In this document: piece by piece, positions 1 through 5,475 of the stretch
Layout of the letters: every line of letters starts with the position of its first letter
How positions within the stretch are numbered: position 1 is the stretch's first letter
From: an uncultured Bacteroidota bacterium
Lineage (GTDB): Bacteria > Bacteroidota > Bacteroidia > Flavobacteriales > UA16
Assembly (NCBI GenBank): GCA_902578505.1
Contig: CACHDD010000028.1
Coordinates: 1-12,845 of the forward strand
Reading direction: 5' to 3'
DNA length: 12,845 nucleotides
Notes under the pieces: model-generated
Databases searched by the model: none
Told to the model about the DNA's origin: nothing
The model's input: only the letters and a program-made list of their open reading frames with translations
Position numbers and translations under genes: made by a program

Positions 1-2
1 GG

Positions 3-1280
3 CTGTTTGTCACTTCTGGTCTAGGAGGAATGAGTGGAGCCCAACCTAAAGCCGGAAATATTGCTGGCTGTGTTACTGTATGTGCGGAGGTTAGTTCAGA
101 CGCAGCGTATAAAAGACACTCACAAGGCTGGGTAGATCATGTAATCACCGATATCGAAGACTTAAAATCAAAGGTTGCTACATCAATTGAAAAGAAAGAA
201 GTTGTATCATACGCATTCCTAGGTAATGTGGTAGAGGTGTGGGAGGAATTCGATAAAGCAAATCTTTACATTGACCTTGGCTCAGACCAAACCTCATTAC
301 ACAACCCTTGGGCTGGAGGTTACTATCCAGTTGGAGTAAGTTTTGAGGAATCAAATAGATTAATGTCAGAAGATCCAGAAAAATTTCGCGAGCTCGTTCA
401 AGAGTCATTAAGAAGACACGCAGCAGCTATAAATAAACACACATCTAAGGGAACTTATTTTTTTGATTACGGAAATGCGTTTTTGCTCGAAGCGAGTAGA
501 GCGGGCGCAGAAGTAATAGCAACCGATGGAATCAATTTCCGCTACCCAAGCTATGTTCAAGATATAATTGGGCCAATGTGTTTCGACTATGGTTTTGGGC
601 CGTTTAGATGGGTGTGTGCTAGTGGTGATCCGAAGGATTTAGTCAAAACAGATGCGATTGCTTGCAGGGTGTTAGAAGAAATGATTGAAAAGGCTCCAGA
701 AGATATAAAGCAACAAATGAAGGATAATATCCAATGGATAAAGAGTGCAGAAGAAAACAAACTTGTGGTGGGGTCTCAAGCTAGGATCCTTTACGCAGAT
801 GCAGAGGGCAGGATAAGAATTGCAGAGGAGTTTAATAAAGCGATTGCCTCTGGAGAATTAAGCGCGCCAGTAATTCTTGGGCGTGACCATCACGATGTTA
901 GCGGAACAGACTCGCCCTATAGAGAGACCTCAAACATCTACGACGGCTCAGCGTTTACAGCAGACATGGCGTTGCACAACGTCATTGGCGACGGCTTTAG
1001 AGGAGCAACATGGGTCTCGATTCATAATGGCGGTGGAGTTGGATGGGGAGAGGTAATAAACGGAGGATTTGGGATGCTTCTCGATGGATCGGAGGATTCT
1101 GACAGAAGGCTCAAATCAATGCTTCATTTTGATGTAAATAACGGAATTGCAAGAAGGTCTTGGGCTAGAAACCCTGGTGCTGAATGGACAATAAAAAGAG
1201 CAATGGAGGCTGAACCTAGTCTCAAAGTAACTGTACCAAATCACACCGACATAAACATTATTAAATACGCACTTACTTAG
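3..1280 (+). CDS. hutU: Urocanate hydratase, animal-type (5' truncated by window edge)
   Basis: Urocanase converts urocanate and water to 4-imidazolone-5-propionate, the second step of histidine breakdown, in the cytosol with bound NAD+. The reading frame is open from base 3 and enters the family motif GLGGMSGAQPKAG, so the ATG at 30 is internal and roughly 240 N-terminal residues lie outside the window (425 residues are visible; relatives of this type are about 660-680). Visible motifs include SDQTSLHNPW, GPFRW near 601, RDHHDVSGTDSPYRET from 882 and GGGVGWGEVINGG from 1029. The Pseudomonas-type motif FQGLPxRICW, whose Cys contacts the nicotinamide, is here VVGSQARILY (765-794), with Leu at the Cys position. 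As I recall it, that matches the vertebrate/Bacteroidota branch. The gene is convergent with alr. Identification is very secure; hut neighbours cannot be seen. Confidence 0.96.
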   Translation: MFVTSGLGGMSGAQPKAGNIAGCVTVCAEVSSDAAYKRHSQGWVDHVITDIEDLKSKVATSIEKKEVVSYAFLGNVVEVWEEFDKANLYIDLGSDQTSLHNPWAGGYYPVGVSFEESNRLMSEDPEKFRELVQESLRRHAAAINKHTSKGTYFFDYGNAFLLEASRAGAEVIATDGINFRYPSYVQDIIGPMCFDYGFGPFRWVCASGDPKDLVKTDAIACRVLEEMIEKAPEDIKQQMKDNIQWIKSAEENKLVVGSQARILYADAEGRIRIAEEFNKAIASGELSAPVILGRDHHDVSGTDSPYRETSNIYDGSAFTADMALHNVIGDGFRGATWVSIHNGGGVGWGEVINGGFGMLLDGSEDSDRRLKSMLHFDVNNGIARRSWARNPGAEWTIKRAMEAEPSLKVTVPNHTDINIIKYALT

Positions 1281-1434
1281 TGCTTTCGCATTTCATCTCC
1301 ATAGTACAGATAACAGCCTCAGAAAAACATCGCTCTAGATTCAATTTATAATAGTCAAAAGGAAATAGGGAATTTTAACATTTACTGCGCAACCTTTTTA
1401 GACGATAAGCCGTTTTACAATTGATTAGAAAGTC

Positions 1435-1479
1435 AATGTCGTGTGATTTCGACATTAGCCCTTGAGACGACTCTCAGGG
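1435..1479. other. Two small consecutive hairpins in the hutU/alr intergenic region
   Basis: The 247-base gap between the convergent hutU and alr genes holds no coding frame. Its first 150 bases show nothing I can name. Then AATGTCG (1435-1441) pairs perfectly with CGACATT (1450-1456) across an 8-base loop. Directly after it, CCCT-T-GAGA (1459-1467) pairs with TCTCAGGG (1472-1479) across a CGAC loop, with one bulged T. A third, stronger hairpin follows at 1494. They could be 3' UTR structure of either gene or part of a structured RNA. No function is established. Confidence 0.55.
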
Positions 1480-1493
1480 TATTGGTTAAGGCT

Positions 1494-1523
1494 GAAGCGC
1501 TGTCCGAACGCGGACGGCGCTTC
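1494..1523. terminator. Strong hairpin 4 bases past the alr stop, probable bidirectional terminator
   Basis: GAAGCGCTGTCCG (1494-1506), loop AACG, CGGACGGCGCTTC (1511-1523) form a 13-base stem with one wobble pair. It lies immediately downstream of alr on the minus strand and at the end of the hutU transcript on the plus strand, the place expected for a shared terminator. Neither side has a convincing T tract: the plus side continues TTAGTTATACTACTTTT and the minus side AGCCTTAACC. The terminator role is therefore inferred from position and stem strength. Confidence 0.6.
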
Positions 1524-1527
1524 TTAG

Positions 1528-2658
1528 TTATACTACTTTTCGAATCACCCTTTGGTGAATTCGCGCAATAAGTTCATAAGGAATCGTGTCAGCAGCGGAG
1601 CTGACGTTTTCGATAGATACGTAGTCACCAAAGAGTTCAACTTCGTCACCAACTTTTACGTTAAGACCCGTGACATCTACAGCCGTTAGGTCCATACAAA
1701 CTCTACCTATGACAGGAGCGATTTGTCCTACGACCGCTACCCTGCCTTTTCCATCACTTAGGCTCCGCGGATATCCATCTGCATATCCAACAGGGAGCCA
1801 AGCGATCTCTCTTTCATTTATAGATGAGTCGGCATATCCGTATCCCACACCTTCACCAGCTGGTACAGTTTGGATTTGTGTTATTACAGTTTTAAAAAAC
1901 ACAGCGGGCTTGAGAGCGATCTCAAGACGTGAGAGCTCCGATCCTAAAAGGCTTAACCCCACTCTTACATAATCCATCCCGTGCTCTGGAAAACGGACAA
2001 CCCCAGACGAGTTAAGCGAATGAGTTTTAAATTCTGAAAGCGCGCTTAAACCCTTGAATTCTTCTTTGAGGACTTCACACATCGCTTTAAACTTTTTAAG
2101 TTGGCGTAGTGTTTTTTGATCATGTTCTTCACTTTCAGTTGAGGCCAAATGTGTGTAAACTGTGCCTAACATTAAGCCTGACACATTTTTAATTGCGGCG
2201 GCAACAGCACGTACTTCATTTTCACCAAATCCTAATCTATGCATACCGGAATTAAAATTCAAGTGGACCGGCTGTAGCTTAGACCCGCTTCTTTCAACCC
2301 AAGCCAAATATTCATTTAAGTGTTCCATTGAGATAATGCAGGGCTCTAGGCGGTATTTGCCCATCATGTCAAATGTAGAGGGGTCGGGATTTAAGACCAT
2401 GATTTGGCCTTTAGCTCCAGAATCCCTCAGTTGAATCCCCTCCTCTACATATGCAACAGCTAAATAATTTACCCCTTCTTCAGCATATAATTTTGCTAAA
2501 ACAGTATCGTCAGTTCCATATCCAAACCCTTTGATTACGGCAATAATGCCGGGGTTAACTCCCCCGGTATTTTGCAGATGGGACTTTACGGCATTGAGGT
2601 TTTCTCTAATACGCCCCAAATCCAGAGTCAATGTGGTTACATGAGACTTACTTGCCAT
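1528..2658 (-). CDS. alr: Alanine racemase (PLP-dependent, stand-alone)
   Basis: Interconverts L- and D-alanine for peptidoglycan; cytosolic PLP enzyme, normally a dimer. The 376 residues show an N-terminal TIM-barrel domain with the PLP lysine K43 in AVIKGFGYG (consensus AVVKANAYG), HLNFNSGMHRLGF near 132-144, NSSG at 216-219, R232 in VRVGL, then the C-terminal beta domain with the second catalytic base Y273 in EGVGYG, LPVGYADGYPR and VCMDLTAVDVT. The usually carbamylated lysine before the DTG-like motif is Asn134. In many Bacteroidota an Alr domain is fused to MurF; this copy is separate. The ATG at 2658 starts 3 bases after the tdk stop, so the two are surely co-transcribed. A broad-specificity racemase is a possible alternative because of the altered residues, but alanine racemase is the default call. 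Confidence 0.92.
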   Translation of the reverse strand: MASKSHVTTLTLDLGRIRENLNAVKSHLQNTGGVNPGIIAVIKGFGYGTDDTVLAKLYAEEGVNYLAVAYVEEGIQLRDSGAKGQIMVLNPDPSTFDMMGKYRLEPCIISMEHLNEYLAWVERSGSKLQPVHLNFNSGMHRLGFGENEVRAVAAAIKNVSGLMLGTVYTHLASTESEEHDQKTLRQLKKFKAMCEVLKEEFKGLSALSEFKTHSLNSSGVVRFPEHGMDYVRVGLSLLGSELSRLEIALKPAVFFKTVITQIQTVPAGEGVGYGYADSSINEREIAWLPVGYADGYPRSLSDGKGRVAVVGQIAPVIGRVCMDLTAVDVTGLNVKVGDEVELFGDYVSIENVSSAADTIPYELIARIHQRVIRKVV

Positions 2659-2661
2659 ATG

Positions 2662-3264
2662 TCACTTTTTTCTAGCAGCAACAAATGCGTGCCGAGCCAG
2701 CGGAATATATTTGTCCTTTTCGCCTAATTCTACAGTTTCATTGCTTCCAGTTATTTTGTGAGAAAAGTGAGCTGAGCGACCTGTTTCAACACAAACTGCG
2801 TGGAGTTTTGTTACCTCTTCTGCAAGAGCCAACAGTTTGGGCATGCTTCCAAATGGAACCCCATTAAAATCTAGGTCCAAACCCGCAACGATTACCCTCA
2901 TACCCTGATCTGCTAACTGTACACATATATCTGGAAGGTCTTCGTCGAAGAATTGGGCTTCGTCTATTGCTACTACTAAAGCGGACCTGCCATCAACTTC
3001 TAACACCTTTAAAATATCTTTTGCAGTATTAACAACAATTGAAGGCATTGCGTTTTTGTCGTGAGAGACGACATCTCCAACGGCGTAACGAGTGTCAATT
3101 GCAGGCTTTACAAGCACAGTTGGCAATTTTGCAATTTGAGATCGTCTGACCCTTCTCATAAGCTCCTCAGTTTTACCAGAAAACATTGGCCCACAAATAA
3201 TTTCAAGGCGTCCTTCGCCTAATGGCAGAGTTGAAATGGAGTGATATGAATCAGATCTATGCAT
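2662..3264 (-). CDS. tdk: Thymidine kinase (TK1-like)
   Basis: Phosphorylates thymidine to dTMP with ATP (pyrimidine salvage), cytosolic. Counting from the ATG at 3264 (200 residues), the P-loop is GPMFSGKT (25-32), followed by KPAIDTRY, VSHD, the Walker-B-like IDEAQFF and GLDLDFNGVPFG, all in family order. The frame stays open upstream to a TTG at 3276, but the ATG at 3264 fits family length better and a candidate -7 promoter element overlaps the TTG. Type II thymidine kinases usually carry a four-cysteine zinc site. Here the first pair reads CVETG and the second YIPLARHAF, so only one Cys remains. alr follows 3 bases downstream; the lipoprotein gene diverges upstream with only 53 bases between the two start codons. 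Confidence 0.94.
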   Translation of the reverse strand: MHRSDSYHSISTLPLGEGRLEIICGPMFSGKTEELMRRVRRSQIAKLPTVLVKPAIDTRYAVGDVVSHDKNAMPSIVVNTAKDILKVLEVDGRSALVVAIDEAQFFDEDLPDICVQLADQGMRVIVAGLDLDFNGVPFGSMPKLLALAEEVTKLHAVCVETGRSAHFSHKITGSNETVELGEKDKYIPLARHAFVAARKK

Positions 3265-3272
3265 AAGCTGTC

Positions 3273-3280
3273 GCAAGTTA
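3273..3280 (-). promoter_or_regulatory. Candidate -7 element of the tdk-alr promoter
   Basis: On the minus strand TAACTTGC lies 8 bases before the tdk ATG. It resembles the Bacteroidota -7 consensus TAnnTTTGC lacking one T. The same octamer lies 7 bases before the isomerase start at 11657. No clear -33 TTG is seen at the usual distance, so this is tentative. If real, the tdk transcript has almost no leader. Confidence 0.35.
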
Positions 3281-3317
3281 CGACGATGATTGGCGCTAAG
3301 ACTCGTAATTTAGGCAC

Positions 3318-3734
3318 ATGAATATTCACAAAGTATATCTGCCACTTTTTTCTATCATAATTTTTCTTGCTTCTTGTGAAAAGACCCCAGGTGAAGGAGG
3401 GCGCGCATCAATTATTGGGAATGTAGAGATTGAAAGAAGGATTGAAATAGCTGACCCTGACCCTTCACTGGTTCATTCAATTATCCCCGCAACTGATACG
3501 GAAGTATTTATTGTGTACGGAGACAATACGGGGCCTGATGACAGGGTGTTTACAAATCCCGATGGTGACTTTGCTTTTAATTGGCTTAGAACAGGTAATT
3601 ACACTTTATATGTTTATTCTGAGGACACAGCAAAAGTTTTCCCAGAAATAGCTATCTATAAAGAGGTATATATCGATGATAGAAACGAGACGTTAGACAT
3701 AGGCTTAATAACTATTTATGAGGATTATAACTAA
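3318..3734 (+). CDS. Small outer-membrane-type lipoprotein, Ig/prealbumin-like fold likely
   Basis: 138 residues. The N-terminus has a lysine, a hydrophobic core and the lipobox LASC, so Cys20 should be lipidated and the mature protein anchored in an envelope membrane. The mature part is acidic, with a beta-rich pattern: TDTEVFIVYGDN, DDRVFTNPDGDFAFNWLRTGNYTLYVYS, then a final EVYIDDRNETLDIGLITIYED. That pattern (a variable value such as VFTNPDG, then F-x-W-L-R-x-G-x-Y) resembles carboxypeptidase-regulatory-like modules and matches many short flavobacterial lipoproteins I have seen. Function is unknown. It is followed after 3 bases by the DUF2490 gene, so the two are likely one transcript and possibly partners at the outer membrane. 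A weak -7-like TAATTTAG (3306-3313) lies 4 bases before the ATG. Confidence 0.85.
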   Translation: MNIHKVYLPLFSIIIFLASCEKTPGEGGRASIIGNVEIERRIEIADPDPSLVHSIIPATDTEVFIVYGDNTGPDDRVFTNPDGDFAFNWLRTGNYTLYVYSEDTAKVFPEIAIYKEVYIDDRNETLDIGLITIYEDYN

Positions 3735-3737
3735 GTA

Positions 3738-4427
3738 ATGAGAAAAGTCCTAGCGACAATTTTATTTTTTGCTTTTGTAAGCGCAGGACTCTACGCTCAA
3801 TGGGTTGATCATGGCGCATGGGCTTCAGCGTCTATTTCCAAAAAAATCATGCGAAAAACCGTTGCTTCTGCTGATTTTGCAGCAAGATTTGACAGGGATT
3901 TTACTAGGATAGGATCAACATTTATTAATGCTAAGATAGACAGGAAAGTTGCTAAGGGGCTGAATTTAAATTTGGCCTTTAGAGGAGGAGCTTCTATGAC
4001 AAATGAATATCAATGGGAGCCACAGAGAAGAATTGCTACTAACGCTAGATATAAGAAGGGATTGGGAAAAAAGGCGTCAATTTCTGTTAGACTTCAATAC
4101 CAAAGCGGACATAAAGGAGTTAGAACCCCTGGAGAGGGTTTGGGCTTTTCAAAGGCTGCGAGGACAAAAGCAACATTTTATTATGAGGTTGCCAAGAGCT
4201 ACAGGTTAAGCCTTAGTGGTGAGACTTTTTTCAGGCCTCTATATGACATTTATGAATTCAGCGATGTTAGAGGCCGTATTTCAGTGAGGAAAAAGCTGTC
4301 AAAGCGTAAATATTTAACAATAGGATATCAGGTGGAATCCCCACGTGGTGGCCCTGATCCGTGGGTTGAGCACGCAATAATTTGCAATTTTTCATCCCAA
4401 ATGAAGCGTCGAAAGCCTGAGAAATAA
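3738..4427 (+). CDS. DUF2490 family outer-membrane beta-barrel protein
   Basis: 229 residues. A signal peptide with hydrophobic core LATILFFAFVSAG ends in LYAQ, cleaving before WVDHGAW, the typical start of mature DUF2490 proteins. The remainder alternates polar and hydrophobic residues in about ten short strands (for example DFAARFDRDF, LNLNLAFRGG, ASISVRLQYQSG, YRLSLSGETFF, LTIGYQVES), as expected for a small outer-membrane barrel. It is unusually rich in Lys and Arg, and it ends in the basic tail KRRKPEK rather than in an aromatic last strand residue. The family has no assigned biochemical function. The preceding lipoprotein gene is 3 bases upstream. No clear terminator is visible in the 20 bases before the rplM promoter region. 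Confidence 0.82.
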   Translation: MRKVLATILFFAFVSAGLYAQWVDHGAWASASISKKIMRKTVASADFAARFDRDFTRIGSTFINAKIDRKVAKGLNLNLAFRGGASMTNEYQWEPQRRIATNARYKKGLGKKASISVRLQYQSGHKGVRTPGEGLGFSKAARTKATFYYEVAKSYRLSLSGETFFRPLYDIYEFSDVRGRISVRKKLSKRKYLTIGYQVESPRGGPDPWVEHAIICNFSSQMKRRKPEK

Positions 4428-4447
4428 AATTTGTTACACAAAAACGC

Positions 4448-4476
4448 TTGTTTATCCATAGCCTTCACTATCTTTG
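4448..4476 (+). promoter_or_regulatory. Bacteroidota-type promoter of the rplM-rpsI-rpsB-tsf operon
   Basis: TTG at 4448-4450, an 18-base spacer, and TATCTTTG at 4469-4476, a perfect match to the -7 consensus TAnnTTTG. Transcription should start near 4481-4484, giving a leader of about 40 bases. This is the clearest promoter in the window and fits the need for high expression of the ribosomal genes. Confidence 0.85.
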
Positions 4477-4480
4477 CACA

Positions 4481-4494
4481 CCCAAATTTTTGGG
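4481..4494 (+). promoter_or_regulatory. Inverted repeat in the rplM leader, candidate ribosomal-protein leader
   Basis: CCCAAA TT TTTGGG is a perfect inverted repeat at or just after the predicted transcript start, ahead of the GTG start codon of rplM at 4521. With a 2-base loop the innermost pairs would open, leaving a 4-5 base stem. uL13 represses its own operon in E. coli, and I recall RNA leader motifs upstream of uL13 having been described in Bacteroidia. I cannot verify that this is the same motif. Confidence 0.45.
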
Positions 4495-4520
4495 AATCTT
4501 AAACTCGCAACACATTCGCT

Positions 4521-4970
4521 GTGGATACTTTAAGCTACAAAACTATCTCCGCCAATAAGGAGAACGCCGATAAGAAATGGCTATTACTTGACGCCGAGGG
4601 CCAAGCTCTTGGACGTTTTGCATCTGAAGTTGCTAAGCTTCTTCGTGGTAAGCATAAACCAAACTTTACACCACACGCAGACTGTGGAGACTACGTAGTA
4701 GTTATTAATGCCGATAAGATTTCCCTCTCAGGAAAAAAGTGGGATCAAAAGATTTACATGCGCCACACCGGGTATCCTGGTGGACAGCGTACACGCACTG
4801 CTTCAGAAGTAATGGCTCGTAAGCCATTTGCTATGGTTGAAGAGGCTGTTAGAGGAATGCTACCAAAAAACACGCTTGGTCGTCAGCTATTCCGTAACAT
4901 GCATGTGTACGTAGGCCCAAACCATAAGCACGAGGCTCAAAACCCAACTGCTATTACATTGAATTCTTAA
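4521..4970 (+). CDS. rplM: Large ribosomal subunit protein uL13
   Basis: An early-assembling protein of the 50S subunit that binds 23S rRNA. The 149 residues begin with a GTG start; the following DTLSYKTISANK is the usual N-terminus in Flavobacteriia, and no ATG lies upstream in frame near the promoter. Diagnostic stretches are LDAEGQALGRFASEVAKLLR, HADCGDYVVVINADKI, MRHTGYPGGQR, VRGMLPKNTLGRQLFRNMHVYVG and a His/Asn-rich end. The Lys and Arg codons are biased towards AAG and CGT, unlike the AGA/AGG-rich flanking genes, as expected for a highly expressed gene. It is the first gene of the operon, with rpsI 6 bases downstream. Confidence 0.98.
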   Translation: MDTLSYKTISANKENADKKWLLLDAEGQALGRFASEVAKLLRGKHKPNFTPHADCGDYVVVINADKISLSGKKWDQKIYMRHTGYPGGQRTRTASEVMARKPFAMVEEAVRGMLPKNTLGRQLFRNMHVYVGPNHKHEAQNPTAITLNS

Positions 4971-4976
4971 TAGGAA

Positions 4977-5363
4977 ATGGACGTAATCAATACATCAGGT
5001 CGTCGTAAGAACGCTGTTGCTCGCCTTTACATGTCAGAAGGCAAAGGTGAATTCATAATTAACAACCGTGACTACAAAGACTACTTCCCAACAGGAACGC
5101 TTCAATACAAGATTAACCAGCCGTTTAACTTAACTGAAAACGCTGGTAAGTTTAACATTAAGGTAAACGTTGCAGGTGGCGGTATTACTGGCCAGGCTGA
5201 AGCTGTTCGCCTTGCTATCTCAAAAGCTCTAGTTGAACTAGATGCTGAGAACAAACCGGCTCTTAAAGCTGAAGGCTTAACTACACGTGATCCACGTATG
5301 GTTGAGCGTAAGAAGTTTGGTCAGAGAAAAGCACGTAAAAAAGTACAATTCTCGAAGCGTTAA
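4977..5363 (+). CDS. rpsI: Small ribosomal subunit protein uS9
   Basis: Part of the 30S head, with a C-terminal tail that reaches the P-site tRNA. The 128 residues show SGRRKNAVARLYMSEGKG at the N-terminus, NVAGGGITGQAEAVRLAISKAL in the middle, LTTRDPRMVERKKFGQ, and the invariant basic end KARKKVQFSKR. The ATG lies 6 bases after the rplM stop, and AGGAA directly before it could act as a weak ribosome site or be chance. rplM-rpsI is a nearly universal bacterial pair. A 112-base structured gap separates it from rpsB. Confidence 0.98.
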   Translation: MDVINTSGRRKNAVARLYMSEGKGEFIINNRDYKDYFPTGTLQYKINQPFNLTENAGKFNIKVNVAGGGITGQAEAVRLAISKALVELDAENKPALKAEGLTTRDPRMVERKKFGQRKARKKVQFSKR

Positions 5364-5374
5364 TGGTAACGGCC

Positions 5375-5393
5375 AACGACGTATTCGTTTTTT
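5375..5393 (+). terminator. Weak hairpin plus T run after rpsI, possible partial terminator
   Basis: AACGA (5375-5379), a 5-base loop, TCGTT (5385-5389), continuing into a run of six T (5388-5393). The stem is only 5 bases, so at best it is a leaky terminator or attenuator that would lower rpsB-tsf expression relative to rplM-rpsI. The call is tentative. Confidence 0.35.
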
Positions 5394-5413
5394 ATTAATT
5401 CGTTTAGCATCCA

Positions 5414-5449
5414 AATTCTTAAGACTCACTAAGTGGCTACTTAAGAATT
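5414..5449 (+). promoter_or_regulatory. 10-base inverted repeat upstream of rpsB, candidate uS2 leader
   Basis: AATTCTTAAG (5414-5423) is perfectly complementary to CTTAAGAATT (5440-5449). Inside the 16-base loop, CAC (5427-5429) can pair with GTG (5433-5435), giving a stem, internal loop and capped stem. No T run follows, so it does not look like a terminator. It lies 26 bases before the rpsB ATG. In E. coli uS2 represses rpsB-tsf through a structured 5' leader, so an analogous role is plausible here but unproven. Confidence 0.5.
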
Positions 5450-5475
5450 GCTTTAAACCAGGAAAGTAAACAATC

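Noticed and set aside
30..32. ATG at 30 as the start of the urocanase gene
   Set aside because: It lies inside the conserved GLGGMSGAQ motif and the frame is open back to base 3, so the gene begins outside the window.
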